Shown here one piece after another: positions 1 to 11,168 of a stretch of 64,000 nt of DNA. The position numbers and the translations under genes were made by a program. Each line of letters begins with the position of its first letter. Positions within the stretch are counted from its first letter, which is position 1. The notes beneath the pieces are model-generated. The model searched no databases. It worked only from the letters and a program-made list of their open reading frames with translations, and was not told the origin of the DNA. Location of the stretch: positions 259,015 to 323,014 of the forward strand of contig MU130573.1 of assembly GCA_015039465.1 (NCBI GenBank), in the 5' to 3' direction. The DNA comes from Phlegmacium glaucopus (taxonomy: Eukaryota; Basidiomycota; Agaricomycetes; Agaricales; Cortinariaceae).

Positions 1-728
1 ATATCTAGTAGAATATCATATTAATCGTATTATTTATCCCAAAGTGAGATGTGAGCAGTGATGATTTTTCACCTGAGTTCACCTGAGTTAGTTTTCGAGT
101 CGTCAATGGATGGTTCTGAGTCTCCTGATGAAAGCAAGCTCGCAAGCTCATAAGGAGGAGAAGGTGGAGAAGACTAGTATGAAAAAAGAGTGAGGGGTGA
201 ACACAAAACGAACACAAGATCACAACAATCACAACACTCACGACGTGCGGTAGTAGTGGTACGAAACGCGGTACGAAAAGTGGAACCCACAAAGTGGAAC
301 CCAGGCTGGAGTTTGGATGGCGGAGCTGACAGCAAAGGGCACAACGACGACGTGCGGTATGAAAAGTGGAACCCAGGCTGGAGTTTGGAGTCCTGGACGA
401 CGGTGGAGCTGATAGCAAAGGGCCTAGGGCCCCTTTTTTTCGTTATCATGAGGTGGGAAGCGCCCGGCTCGTCTCCCTTGGTTACCATAAGCGGCATAGC
501 ACGGCGAGGCACCGTCAGCTCCGGGGAGCCGAGCAAGCCGCCTAGGTCCATGTGTGACATCAGCTTGATCACAAATTCCCTTAAAAGGCTACGGCAAGCT
601 CTCGGCTGCTTAGGCCCGCTTAAAGTCTACGACATAAGTTTTCCCATCTACCATGACATTTCCCCCCGAATCCCCCGTCGCAAGGGCACTCTGGCCTCAT
701 TCAACCCTTAAACTATGTTCCCTTGCCA
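1..728. other. No gene recognised; short imperfect direct repeat
   Basis: I see no convincing gene here. Two imperfect direct copies of a block of about 75-90 bases (about 250-338 and 346-422) share the string AAGTGGAACCCAGGCTGGAG and end in AGCAAAGGGC. A 173-codon frame runs through 190-711, but it is repetitive, has no recognisable domain and shows no intron or start context, so I treat it as chance. Confidence 0.4.
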
Positions 729-731
729 TTA

Positions 732-1344
732 CAGCTGGTTCGGAAAACCTTGTCGGGTCAAGTTTTGTTTGTTGATTTTTTTTTTTGATGGCCCAGACCT
801 AATTTGGAAAAACCGTTGCTAAGCATCTCAATTTGGAGCGCAGAGATGGCCAAATTATATGCAGTGACAGCAACAGTGAGCGTCCGCATGATTCAAGTTC
901 ACAAATACAAGTTTCAGTTTCTGTTAGTTTCATCTACATATAACAGTCTTTACTATGAGTCAACCCATCTTACAATAATTCAATACAACCTCCTCAATAT
1001 GTGTTTGTTGAGGATAATCCACCCTCACCATCTCTAAGTGACCTTGAAGTTGAGGTATTTGGTGAGTAACGAGCATTTTCCTGATCATTTACATACTAAA
1101 ACTAAAAAAAAGGGTATCAACTTGCCCCGTGATGATAAACCATATCTAGTGTATACTTAGTACGACGACGATAATGTATCAGTCGCTATGACTGGTGCTC
1201 GCAGACCAGCTTGCCGTCGCCGTCATTTGACTCTGTGCTCCAAATTGAGACGCTTAGCAACGGTTTTTCCAAATTAGGTCTGGGCCATCAAAAAAAAAAA
1301 TCAACAAAAAAAACTTGACCCGACAAGGTTTTCCGAACCAGCTG
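732..1344. mobile_element. Mariner-like TIR element (non-autonomous), TA target site
   Basis: A 613-base element has terminal inverted repeats of about 115 bases: 732-846 matches the reverse complement of about 1230-1344. Termini are CAGCTGGTTCGGAAAACC and its complement, flanked by TA at 730-731 and 1345-1346. A TA duplication fits Tc1/mariner-type insertion. No transposase is visible inside; the longest internal frame is under 80 codons. Two elements at 51770-52200 and 52242-52998 also begin CAGCT and also have TA duplications, so they are probably related. Confidence 0.75.
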
Positions 1345-1522
1345 TAACACATGTTCTACCTCCCTCTGTTGGTAATAAAAAGACCTACAGACATGTTTTC
1401 GGCCTTGGATGGCTTATCACCATGTATACCCATCAATATCCTGTACCCTAGTGCCGTTTGGAGCCAATGATTTTGATTTTTTTTTTTCAAACTTGTGTTG
1501 TTCTTCCTTCTTCTAAGCTGCC

Positions 1523-1693
1523 ATGGATTTCACCTCACAAGAACAAGCTCGCTATTATTCATTCCAGTATCCTGGATATCATGGTCCTTCATCAAATGCC
1601 ATTCCATCCTCTGACATGGCATTTTTGGAAGATATGATATCTTCTGGATGTTTGGATGAATTAAATAGCTTGATTGAATCTCGAAGTACATAG
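1523..1693 (+). CDS. Small ORF of 56 residues, unknown
   Basis: An ATG in good context (GCCATGG) follows a T/C-rich leader and opens a 56-codon frame ending in TAG at 1691. The peptide is rich in Ser, Tyr, Asp and Glu. It has no signal peptide, no membrane segment and no C-terminal CaaX box, so it is not a pheromone precursor. I recognise no family. It stands alone between a TIR element and the CFEM gene. It may be chance or a fragment of a larger decayed gene. Confidence 0.25.
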   Translation: MDFTSQEQARYYSFQYPGYHGPSSNAIPSSDMAFLEDMISSGCLDELNSLIESRST

Positions 1694-1759
1694 GAGAACA
1701 CTTATATATTAATAACATCTATTTAGTATTCTAGTTGCTTGGTTTAATCTAATGGACTC

Positions 1760-2400
1760 TTGCTCTCGAAAACATTCATAAAACTTAAGAAACTAATTGG
1801 CACTGGGATGGACTACCGATGTGATTGGTACCGGGCTTGAGTCGGCTCAGGCTTGGCTCGCGGCAACACTAGTCGGATATAGCGCACAATGGCCTAGGCT
1901 CAACTAAGCCACCAACATGAGAGGGGCTTATAACAAAGTCCGCATTTCATCAGGGCAGTGCATAGTTTTGGGTAAATGAATTTATAGTGTCCTGTGAAGT
2001 GACTTCCGAGGTCAACATCATAGATAGAATATGTTTAAAGACATCCTAGGAATATAAATCTCAATTTTTTGTATTTTTCAAGTTCACGCAGGTGGGACAA
2101 GCCTTCATTCAAAATGATGGCTCATTTTCTATTCCTTGTCACGGCTATCATAGTCCGGCAATAAAAAATGGTCATCGAAGACTACCCTAGACTACCTTTT
2201 TTATCTAATGGTTGTGACCCGGGCAACACTGCCCTGCCATGTGACGGACAAGACCGTCCACCTCCGTCCACACGTGGACGATTTTGGTACGAGACTACAC
2301 AATGGCCCAAATAGGAACATCGTTTGTGCCTTTGTATTTATCTCCGTCTTATTATCCTATCCTCTCATTGTTCAGTACTGGTGATAAGCCTATCTCCCAG
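1760..2400. other. Intergenic; nothing recognised
   Basis: No gene, tRNA or repeat is recognised between the small ORF and the CFEM gene promoter. The 2220-2285 part is GC-richer and contains a short imperfect inverted repeat of a CGTCCAC-type word. Confidence 0.4.
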
Positions 2401-2414
2401 CCTTGTCAGACGCG

Positions 2415-2421
2415 TATAAAA
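2415..2421 (+). promoter_or_regulatory. TATA box of the CFEM gene
   Basis: TATAAAA lies 87 bases before the ATG at 2508 and is followed by a C/T-rich leader, a common fungal core promoter layout. Confidence 0.55.
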
Positions 2422-2507
2422 ACCACCGTTCAACTTTTCCCTACTTCCCCCTTATCTGTGATACTCCACGGTCTCTACCCCTTCTCTACCCAACCATCAC
2501 CACCACC

Positions 2508-3110
2508 ATGCATTTCGCTACCGTATTCACCCTTGCCGCTGCTGTTGTCTCCACATCCGCCTCCCTCGTTGCTCGTCAATCTCTCCCTGGTAAGTGACTC
2601 AAATAATGCACACCGTAAGCTATCAATTCATATTATACTCTCTATAGATTGCGCTGCTTCATGCCTTCTCAATGCAAACCTCAATGGTTGTATAGTATCT
2701 GATACCCACTGTCTCTGCACGAATCAAGTCTTCGTTAGCTCCACCACACAGTGCATCGAGACCTCATGCTCAGGTAGCGACCTACAAAACGCCCTCAGCT
2801 ATTCTCAAGCATTATGTGCTGCAGTTGTGCGTCCCTCCTTTGTTTATAAAGATTCTTAGTATACTCATATTTCTTTTCTTGTACATAGGGTGTTACCTTG
2901 AGTAACACTGCCGCTGCCTCAACCAGCACAACAGCTTCAGCTGCTACCACGGTTTCGGCTGCTACCACAGCTTCCAGCGGTTCAGCCTCCAGCGGTTCAG
3001 CCTCCAGCGGTTCAGCTTCTGCTACCCCTTCCAAAGCCGCTGCTGCCGCACACGGCGCCAACACTTTCGTCGGCCTTGCAGCTGTTGGCTTAGTCGCTCT
3101 CGCCCTCTAA
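2508..3110 (+). CDS. GPI-anchored CFEM domain cell-surface protein
   Basis: Three exons give 160 residues: 2508-2589, 2648-2826 and 2889-3110, with GT-AG introns of 58 and 62 bases. The N-terminus is a signal peptide (about residues 1-20, then LVARQSLP). The second exon holds eight cysteines in the CFEM order, starting CAASC and including CLC. The third exon is a Ser/Ala/Thr-rich stalk with three near-identical SGSAS-type repeats, then a hydrophobic tail (FVGLAAVGLVALAL) without charged residues, typical of a GPI attachment signal. CFEM proteins are fungus-specific extracellular or wall proteins, some of which bind haem or act in host interaction. The exact role here is not visible. The start is set by the only ATG that gives a signal peptide, and a TATA box lies upstream. 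Confidence 0.88.
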
Positions 3111-3524
3111 TAACCCAAGTTAGAGATGCACCATCCCTCTCACCACTCGTTCAACATCACCTTTTGTTCGAACTCTTGTTACCTACCAAATCTTTTTTGA
3201 TATGATTTGGTATCACCTCTTGTTAAAATCCATATAACTTTATCAAGTATTGTATTTTTCGTTTGGGATTAACTATTTATATCAATACCCCCTCGCTCCT
3301 CCCTTCTGTGTGACCCCTGCTTCGGCTGTTGTTATGTTGGGATGCAGGATGAGAAATTTCGTACTCCGAAAGGTATGCCTACTGGTGCACCCATGTGATT
3401 TGCCCCTGTCTGCCAAGCAAACTCCACTCCCTCGGGCAACATAACATCACCCACTTCACCAAACACAGAATCCTTCTCTTAAATAAAAAATAAATTTAAA
3501 AATAAAAATAAAATAAACCCTCAT

Positions 3525-4199
3525 TCAAAATGCCGCCCCATCCTTTGCATACTCGTCTGCTTCATTCCACTCCCTAGGAATTTTCCAAAACTGTACCAAC
3601 ACCCCTCTCCCTTCCAACTTCCTAAGTTTCGCCTCCAACTTCTTCCACAAATCCTGGTTCGCAACTGGATTCCCAGTAACCGTCTCCCATCCATTACAAC
3701 GCCAATTTAATATCCACACCGAGATACCTTGGACAACATATTTAGAATCACACGCTAATACAATTCTTGAAAACCCTTCTTGAGCCCAAAATTTGAAAGT
3801 GAGTGAAGCTAATACAGCACGAAGCTCTGCGCGATTGCTCGTTTGTGGGTTTCCGTCTTGTTCGAGAGGTCTGGAAATAGGTGAATACCCTTGTGGTGCA
3901 AAGACGACACCATAGCCAGCTCGTGCGGTGGATAAACCGTTGTCGAGAGCGCTACCATCGACGAACATGAGCATTTCGGAAGGGTTTGTGCAACGCACGA
4001 AGCGGTAGTCGGGGTTTTTACAGAGGTTAAGTTTGACAGTGTAGAGATCGCTAGGTCTGGATGTCGGATTCGGAGGGATGAAAATGCGGTTGTCGTCAGC
4101 TACATCTGGTGCGATTGGTAGGAGGTCTTGCCAACCCAGGTAACCTTTGCTGATTGTGGGGGAAGACGAGGGGTCGATTGTGTAGAGTCTCTCAGACAT
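3525..4199 (-). CDS. RNase H-like protein, copy 1 (3'-truncated)
   Basis: A 224-residue reading frame starts at MSERL (the ATG matching the start of copy 2). The C-terminal half is an RNase H fold with the acidic residues in place: D in MLMFVDGSA, E in SNRAELRA, D in ACDSKYV and D in NEADEYAKDGA. The paralogue at 58189-59053 continues through a 55-base intron into a second exon. Here the donor GTAAGG is lost, and the frame ends in TGA seven bases after the equivalent position. A decayed second exon is still readable at about 3430-3480. The enzyme core may be intact but the last 43 residues are missing. It lies at the left edge of the ice-binding cluster, as copy 2 lies at the right edge. Role unknown; it could also come from an old retroelement. 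Confidence 0.65.
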   Translation of the reverse strand: MSERLYTIDPSSSPTISKGYLGWQDLLPIAPDVADDNRIFIPPNPTSRPSDLYTVKLNLCKNPDYRFVRCTNPSEMLMFVDGSALDNGLSTARAGYGVVFAPQGYSPISRPLEQDGNPQTSNRAELRAVLASLTFKFWAQEGFSRIVLACDSKYVVQGISVWILNWRCNGWETVTGNPVANQDLWKKLEAKLRKLEGRGVLVQFWKIPREWNEADEYAKDGAAF

Positions 4200-4336
4200 G
4201 GTAGTAAGAAGACAAAAACAATTGCAAACGCGGAGATGAACTTGTTTCTTTTTCAAAGGAATTTAATTGACGCGTTTTCACACCGAGATAACAATGCAGA
4301 TCGGCAAAAGCATCCGATTCGTCTTGTGACTCTCAC

Positions 4337-4597
4337 AATTTTCAAATACTTCTCTGTAGTAGAGCTTGTAGACTTGTAGTGGAGGCGTCAACACACGAAA
4401 TTGTATGAGACCAATATTGAATAATGGTGACTACTACCCAGGTTGTACGCTCGTCAAGATCACCAGCTTCACCAACTTGTCTCCAGTCTGTCACTATAAG
4501 CGTGGAATGACGATCCAGATTCCAGAGAGCCTGGAGTGTATATTTGAAGTGGCCCTCTCCCTTTCGCGATCGCCTCACACACTTATTCTAACGTAGA
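4337..4597 (+). repeat. R1 flank block, copy 1
   Basis: This block recurs at 7389-7540, 12449-12800 (inverted), 51573-51768, 57278-57640 (inverted) and 62440-62610. It lies just beyond the 3' end of ice-binding genes A, C, D and E, and before B, so it travels with the duplicated unit. Short frames read through parts of it in several copies, but none is kept in all, so I do not call a gene. Confidence 0.7.
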
Positions 4598-4782
4598 TTT
4601 TTAAAAAAACCAAATTGTCATGATTATTCAATTTCGTTAAGAACGAGCCTTTATTTGTTTAGTACATTTACCCACACGAACAACCTAGAAGAAAAAGAGA
4701 ATAGCTGTCACCGAAATATAAGTACAATCATCGTTGATCATCGTCCGATTTCCTGCTTCATCGTATTTTAGATAAGTATCAT

Positions 4783-5914
4783 CTATGATACGACAGTAGC
4801 CTGAAAAAAAAAGAAAAGAGGAAATCAGCATCGCCTTTGATGATTCGGGAACCTTCCAATCAAAAAAAATAAAATTGGATCCGCCACTTACCTTCTGCAG
4901 CGCAACATTAGCCTGTGCAAGTATCCTCCCATTAACTGACGTCCCAGTTTGGATCGTGATCGATTTCTTTCCGAGAACCACGCCTTCGAGATGCGAGCCC
5001 ACGCCGAGTGTTACAGCGCCGGATACTACCCAGACAATGTTCGATGCCTGGGCGCCTCCGAGAAGGATCGTCTGCACTCCTGTCGAGAGGCCGAAGGTGC
5101 CTGCAATTTGGAATATCCAAGCTATCAGGTGTGGAAATTATTGTTGAGTTTTGAAATTTGATGATTGATTAAATGGATTTCAAAAAGCACATACTATCCG
5201 TAGGGCTCCCAGAAATAGTAAAAGCGCTTGCCGCGTTAACCGAGCTTGACCACTTGTACAATCCCGGCACCAAAATCAGTCCGCCAATGTTGCCTATAAT
5301 TAATCAAATATAAATACATAAAAAGTGTCATCAGTAGTACATTTTAAAAATATAAATCGACATAGTAAACCAAAGAAACAAAGAAACTCACCACTAGAAA
5401 GGTTCACGAAATTCGGATTCACCCTCCCACTTGCGTCAGTAAAGGCAGTCTGCATGTCCGAGATGGCAGTAGTGAGCTGCGAAGGCGTCGGCGATTTATA
5501 TGACGCAGCGAACAACTTCCCGACGACCTGCAACGACGTGGAGAAGGTCCCGCTTGCGTCTAGCGTGAGGGAGAAGCCCGTCAAGCCTGTCGAGGAAACG
5601 GGGCTCACCCCGATGTTCCCCGCTGCGTTATGGCACCATCATCAGATAACGGAATAGTTAAATGTTTGTCCTGTAACTACTAGTACTTACTGATCGAGGA
5701 AAACGGGACAGTCGATACACCTGTCTGGGCGAGGATGGCGTAGTTGCCTGCGGTGCGCAGGTTGACTGGAGTAGGACCAAGAAGAGCAAATGCACTGTTG
5801 GCGATAGCCTGGCAAGCAGAAGTTAGTATTTTAAGATTGTCCAAATACTAGGCTAACGCATGTACACACCAACAGACCAAGAGCAAGCGCGGCAAAGTTG
5901 ATATTGGATCGCAT
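4783..5914 (-). CDS. Ice-binding (antifreeze) protein A, DUF3494 family
   Basis: Six exons (5914-5870, 5808-5691, 5622-5392, 5293-5195, 5100-4892, 4800-4783) give 239 residues with clean GT-AG introns. Residues 1 to about 23 form a signal peptide ending in AFA. The rest is a single DUF3494 (Ice_binding) domain: TAGNYAILAQTGVSTVP, the GNIGVSP turn, LTGFSLTLDASGTFST, NIGGLILVPGLYKWSS, then GGAQASNIVWVVSGAVTLG and SVNGRILAQANVAL. Known fungal members (Typhula type) are secreted beta-solenoid proteins that adsorb to ice and block recrystallisation. I infer the same role outside the cell. Exon 2 encodes one extra Leu compared with C and E. No stop or frameshift is present. A promoter palindrome lies at 6033-6053. 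Confidence 0.9.
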
Positions 5915-6032
5915 ATTTTACGGTTCACTCGAGTTGACTTTTCAAGGGCTAGTAAAAGAAAGGAGATGAGCAACTAAAGAACACCTAACTGACGAATTTC
6001 GAAGTGCTTAAATACCTTCAAAATTTAAGAGA

Positions 6033-6053
6033 GCGTCATAGCGTTTATGACGC
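6033..6053. promoter_or_regulatory. Promoter palindrome of ice-binding gene A
   Basis: Inverted repeat GCGTCATA-N5-TATGACGC, 119 bases upstream of the ATG at 5914. The TGACG half-sites resemble bZIP/ATF sites. The same palindrome sits before all five ice-binding genes. Confidence 0.55.
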
Positions 6054-7360
6054 ATGGGTACCCGAGGTTCTGGTTCTAACGGTGTATGGCATCGAAAATG
6101 GCACCATATTCTATGCTTCTATGTTTTTCTCTATGTGTGTGACAAGAAGGTCTATTCATTAACTTCAACCCTAAGGCACCAACCTCCGAGTCGAGGTGCT
6201 TAATTGCGCCATACAAAATTCTACGCTTCTATAGCGTCATAGCGTTTAAGGCATCAAAAAAAGCTCCATGATTATATGCTTATACATTTTTCGCCGTGTG
6301 CGTGACAAGCGGGTCTGTTCATTAACTTCCACGTAAGGCATCAATGCCTTTAACCGTATCCTGCTTCTATGTTTTTCTCCGCATGAGGACATGCGTGTTG
6401 ATTAACTCCCACGTAAGGTGTTCTCGGAGTCAAAGTTTAGTACTTACCGGAAGCCATGCTATCCATCCGTTCATGGTGATTCCAGTCCTCATTCACGGAA
6501 TTTGGATATAAAGGCATTCGTCGTTGACAGTGATGGATAAAGAGAGAGAGAGCCGATCGCAGTATGCAGATCAGGTCCTCAAGTCAACGACGAAGCGAAA
6601 ACTGGTCGATGCACGGATGTCAAGGAATTAGTTGCCCGAATACGGAAGTTGCATGTTTATTACAATGCGCTAAATTGGGCTGTGCGCGATTTCTTCAAAT
6701 TGGTGAACGGTTAAATGTGGAGGAGGCGAGTTCGACTGAAACGAAGTAAAAATTTCAAAAGGTGCTCAAAGGTATGCGAATACCATGAGTCGACATCTTT
6801 GACAATACTCCCTCTCGAAATACCTCCTCCTTCCTTCTTACAGCTCTATTAACTCTGCGTCAGCCCAACTCACTGGCAATCACTTGCTCGCGAAAGAAGG
6901 ATGGATGAGAAAATGAACGTACGTGACCGTGGATCGACAACTGGCATGTTGACATCATCATCGTCAACTGCATACCAATCTTGAAGTTCGCCTCCTCTAG
7001 ACGCCGAAAAATGACATGAGTGTATTGTATGGACAAACGAAATAATGCTGACCGGCGTTGATCTTTGTTCAACCCAGATTGGCCCTAAGATTGACACGCG
7101 ATGTGCACTTTACTCTCTTGTGATCGGCACCATAGTAAGTTTGTGACGATGAAGATCTTGACAGCCCTGGTAAATCCAGCCTGGGTGCTGAGCTATCGAT
7201 GAACAATCGAGTGCTTTGGCTACAAAAAGAAGCATAGTCATAATCCAGAAGGATAACGTCCAACGTTTAAATTCAAAGCTAACTTTCGCCTTGATCAAGA
7301 ACAGACTATCGTTGGGTTGGTTTCAAGTTCAATCTCCGGAGGCGGAGATTGAAAGGCATT
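6054..7360. other. A-B intergenic duplicated block
   Basis: This spacer is largely the inverted counterpart of about 10010-11032 between genes B and C. It contains degenerate repeats (for example TTCATTAACTTCC near 6318) and a GA-rich stretch at 6540. An exon-like open stretch at 6571-6714 (+) reads TDVKELVARIRKLHVYYNAL; a diverged relative of this stretch lies inverted near 10690-10780. No complete gene can be assembled and I recognise no family. The spacer ends with the hairpin motif at 7330-7351. Confidence 0.45.
7330..7351. repeat. Conserved hairpin motif, one of five copies
   Basis: Arms CAATCTCCG and CGGAGATTG surround GAGG. The motif recurs at 10029-10050 (one change), 12860-12881, 55141-55162 and 57705-57726 (one change), always in ice-binding gene flanks. 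Confidence 0.6.
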
Positions 7361-7388
7361 AGAAAGTAATTTTCATCGTTTGTTTACC

Positions 7389-7540
7389 CAGTGCTCGTCA
7401 AGATCACTGCCAGCTTCACCAACCTGTCTCCAGTCTGTCACTATGAGCGTGGAATGACGATCCAGATTCCAGAGAGCCTGGAGTGCACATTTGAAGTGGC
7501 CTTCTCTCCGCTTCGCGATCGCCTCACATGGACGTAGATT
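7389..7540 (+). repeat. R1 flank block, copy 2
   Basis: Shorter copy of the block at 4337-4597, lacking its first part. It is followed by about 150 bases that read open (about 7541-7691) and end in SPKRKKKRK, a basic tail of the kind seen in nucleolar proteins. I could not assign it, and the rest up to gene B holds nothing recognisable. Confidence 0.6.
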
Positions 7541-7979
7541 AAACAACACTGCCCGTCTTCACAAAATTGCCCTCCGCCCTGCAGAACTGCTCAAACGCCC
7601 TCATTCGTCCCTCTCCCATACATCAACAACATCAAACAGTTCATCCGATTTATCAGCGCGCTCACCGAAGAGAAAGAAGAAACGTAAATAGAGCTGGAAC
7701 CACTCCACGATTGCTAACATGTAGCAACGCTACCGGGTACTATTTTTTAGTAGTGCTTAGATACTTTTTGTGTCGTAGGTAGTCCCTCAATTGTAACAAA
7801 AACAAAATTGTCATCATTATTCAATTTCATTACATAAGAACGAGCCTTTATTTGTTTAGTACATTTACCCACAGGAACAACCTAGAAGAAAAAGAAAATA
7901 GCTGTCACCAAAACACAAGTACAATCATCGTTGATCATCTTCCGATTTCCTGCTTCATCGTATTTTAGATATGTATCAT

Positions 7980-9078
7980 CTATGATACGACGGTAGCCTG
8001 GGGAAAAAAAAGGGGATCAGCACCGCCTTTGATGATTCGGGAACCTTCCAATCAAAACAAAAAAATGCACCCGCCACTTACCTGCTGTAGCGCAACGTTA
8101 GTCTGCGCAAGTATCCTCCCATTGACTGACGTCCCAGTTTGGAGCGTGATCGATGTCTTTCCGAGAACCACGCCTTCGAGATGCGAGCCCACGCCGAGTG
8201 TTACAGCGCCGGATACTACCCAGACAATGTTCGATGCCTTGGCGCCTCCGAGAAGGATCGTCTGCACTCCTGTCGAGAGGCCAAAGGTGCCTGCAATTTG
8301 GAATATCCAAGCTATCACGTGTCGAAATTAATGAGTTTTGATGATTGATTAATGGATTGCAAAAAGCACATACTATCCGTAGCGCTCCCAACAATAGTAA
8401 AAGCGCTTGCCGCTTTAACCGAGCTTGACCATTTGTACAATCCCGGCACCAAAATCAGTCCGCCAATGTTACCTATAATTAATCAAATAAAAATCAATAA
8501 AAAGTATCATCAGTATATTTTAAAAACATAAACCGACATAAGTAAACCAAAGAAACCAAGAAACTCACCACTAAGGAGGTTCACGAAATTCGGATTCACC
8601 CTCCCACTGGCGTCAGTAAAGGCAGTCTGCATGTCCGAGATGGCAGTAGTGAGCTGCGAAGGCGTCGGCGATGTATACGACGCAGCGAACAACTTCCCGA
8701 CGACCTGCAACGACGTGGAGAATGTCCCGCTTGCGTCTAGCGTGAGGGAGAAACCCGTCAAGCCCGTCGAGGAGATGGGGCTCACCCCGATGTTCCCTGC
8801 TGCATTATGGCACCATCATCAGATAATGGAATATTTAAATGTTTGCCTAGTACTTACTGATCGAGGAAAACGGGACAGTCGATACACCTGACTGGGCGAG
8901 GATGGCGTAGTTGCCTGCGGTGCGCAGGTTGACTGGAGTAGGACCAAGAAGAGCAAATGCGCTGTTGGCGATAGCCTGGCAGGCAGAAATTAGTATTTTA
9001 ATATTGTCCAAATAAGCGAACGCATGTACACACCAACAGACCAAGAGTAAGCGCGGCAAAGTTGATGTTGGATCGCAT
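7980..9078 (-). CDS. Ice-binding (antifreeze) protein B, DUF3494 family
   Basis: Six exons (9078-9034, 8975-8858, 8799-8569, 8472-8374, 8290-8082, 7997-7980) give 239 residues. Exon lengths 45, 118, 231, 99, 209 and 18 match gene A exactly. The protein has a signal peptide of about 23 residues, then one DUF3494 domain with ILAQSGVSTVPFSSIT, LTGFSLTLDASGTFST, GGAKASNIVWVVSGAVTLG and TSVNGRILAQTNVALQQ. A tandem CAG at the exon 3 acceptor allows two AG choices; the downstream one keeps the family frame. It is transcribed away from gene C, sharing a 2.1 kb spacer. It is most similar by eye to gene D. By family the product should be a secreted ice-adsorbing protein. Confidence 0.9.
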
Positions 9079-9196
9079 ATTTTATGGTTCACTCGAGTTG
9101 ACTTTTCAAGGGCTAGTAAAAGAAAGGAGAAGAGCAACTGAAGAACACCTAACTGACGAACTTTGAAGTGCTTAAATTCCTTTCAAATTCAAGATA

Positions 9197-9217
9197 GCGT
9201 CATAGCGTTTATGACGC
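9197..9217. promoter_or_regulatory. Promoter palindrome of ice-binding gene B
   Basis: Exact copy of the GCGTCATA-N5-TATGACGC palindrome, 119 bases upstream of the ATG at 9078. Confidence 0.55.
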
Positions 9218-11032
9218 ATGGGTACCCGAGGTTCTGGTTCTAACAGTGTATGGCATCGAAAAAGGCACCATATTCTATGCTTCTATATGTTTTTCTCTCC
9301 GTGTGTGACAAGAGGTCTATTCATTAACCACGTAAGGCACCCGACCTCCGAGTCGAGGTGCCTAAATGCCTTTAAATGCGCCATACATATTTCTACGCTT
9401 CTATAGCGTCATAGTCGTTTAAGGCATCGAAAAAAGCTCCATGATTACATGGTTATACATTTTTCTCTGTGTGCGTGACAAGCGGGTCTGTTCATTAACT
9501 TCCACATAAGGCACCAATGCCTTTAAATGTACCCTGCTTCTATGTTTTTCTCCGCATGAGTGACATCCGTGTTCATTAACGTCCATGTAAGGTGTTCTCG
9601 GAGTCAAAGTTTAGTACTTACCGGAAACCATGCCATCCGATCCGTTCATGATGGTGATTCCAGTCCTCATTCACGGAATTTGGATATAAAGGCATTCGTC
9701 GTTGACAGTGATGGATAAAGAGAGAGAGATGATTGCAGTATGCAGATCAGGTCCGACGAAGCGAAAACTGTTTTACTATTAGTCTTGACAATGACAGTCC
9801 AAGTTGACAGACTTCACTCTATGCGAGCTTGTTTGTCAAATAGATCGGATCATAGAATAAGGCCAGGCATCGACCATCGTCATAGCTGGAGTGACAACGA
9901 TATAATTTGTGAGAAGAGGAATGGTATCCATTTTTGGGTTCAACTTACAGTAGAGATGTCCCTGCGAAGGCGTTCAGGTGAAGAGGTATAGCGGTAAACG
10001 ATGAAAATTACTTTCTGATGCCTTTCTTCAATCTCCGCCTCCTGAGATTGAACTTGCAACCAACTTGAACCGTCTGTTCTTGAGAGTAAGCTTTGAATTT
10101 GAACGTTGGACGTTCACATCCTTCTGGATTATGACTATGCTTCTTTTTGTAGCCAAGGCACTCGATCGTTCATCGATAGCTCAGCACCCAGGCTGAATTT
10201 GCCAGGTCTGTCAAGTTCTTCATCGTCACCAACTTACTATGGTGCCGATTACAAGAGAGTAAAGTGCACATCGCGTGTCGATCTTAGGGCCAATCTGGGT
10301 TGAACAAAGATCAACGCCGGTCAGCATTATTTCGTTTGTCCATACAATACACTCATGTCATTTTTCGGCGTCTGGAGGAGGCGAACTTCAAGATTGGTAT
10401 GCAGATGACGATGATGGTGGTGACATGCCAGTTGTCGATCCACGGTCACGTACATTCATTTTCTCGCCCATCCTTCTTTCATGAGCAAGTGATTGCTAGT
10501 GAGTTGGGCTAACGCAGAGTTAATAGAGCTGTAAGAAGAAAGGAGGTATTTCGAGAGCCTGAAATGAATCCGAGGGAGCATTGTCAAAGAGGTCGACTCA
10601 TGGTATTCGCATATCTTTGAGCACCTCTTTACATTTTTACTCCGTTTCAGTCGGATTCGCCGCCTCCATTGAAGTTTAACCGTTCACCAATTTGAAGAAA
10701 TCGCGCACAGCCCGATTTAGCGCATTATAATAAACATGAAACTTCCATATTCGGGCAACTAACTCTGTCATGCACGCGGAGAAAAATGTATAAGCATAGA
10801 GTTATGGAGCTTTTTTCGATGCCTTATGTAAATGCTATGCCTTTGAACGCGCCATACATAACTCCACGCTTCTATACCGTCATTTAAGCACCTCGAGGTG
10901 GGTGCCTCACGTGGAAGTTAGTGAATAGACCTCTTGTCACACACGGGGACTCGGAGAAAAACATTGAAGCATAGAATTATGGTGCGTTTTTCAATGCCAT
11001 ACACTGTTAGAACCAGAACCTCGGGTACCCAT
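9218..11032. other. B-C divergent intergenic region
   Basis: This is the shared upstream region of the head-to-head pair B/C. The two sides are partly inverted copies of one another: TACCCGAGGTTCTGG near 9222 and its complement near 11020. It holds degenerate repeats containing TTAATGAA and GGAGAAAAA words, a GA-rich run at 9719, the hairpin motif at 10029-10050, and sequence shared with the A-B spacer (10106-10790). An 83-codon frame at 9740-9991 is listed separately. Confidence 0.5.
9740..9991 (+). CDS. Conserved short ORF in the B-C spacer, unknown
   Basis: An 83-codon frame from ATG 9740 has a counterpart of 81 codons at 54862-55107 in the D-E spacer. The two differ by a few substitutions and one six-base, frame-preserving indel, and share RPGIDHRHSWSDND and NGIHFWVQLTVE. 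No domain is recognised and no signal peptide is seen. The conservation may only reflect recent duplication of the spacer. It could be a remnant exon of a lost gene. Confidence 0.25.
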   Translation: MQIRSDEAKTVLLLVLTMTVQVDRLHSMRACLSNRSDHRIRPGIDHRHSWSDNDIICEKRNGIHFWVQLTVEMSLRRRSGEEV

Positions 11033-11053
11033 GCGTCATAAACGCTATGACGC
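11033..11053. promoter_or_regulatory. Promoter palindrome of ice-binding gene C
   Basis: Reverse-oriented exact copy of the GCGTCATA-N5-TATGACGC palindrome, 116 bases before the ATG at 11169. Confidence 0.55.
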
Positions 11054-11071
11054 TCTCTTAAATTTTGAAGG

Positions 11072-11078
11072 TATTTAA
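11072..11078 (+). promoter_or_regulatory. TATA-like box of ice-binding gene C
   Basis: TATTTAA lies 91 bases before the ATG, between the palindrome and a C/T-rich leader. The equivalent word is present at the same place before gene E. Confidence 0.45.
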
Positions 11079-11168
11079 GCACTTCGAAATTCGTCAGTTA
11101 GGTGTTCAGTTTCTCATCTCCTTTCTTTTACTAGCCCTTGAAAAATCAACTCAAGTGAACCATAAAAT

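Noticed and set aside
190..711. 173-codon frame as a gene
   Set aside because: It runs over an imperfect direct repeat, has no domain and no supporting gene structure.
1523..1693. Mating pheromone precursor
   Set aside because: The 56-residue peptide lacks a C-terminal CaaX motif.
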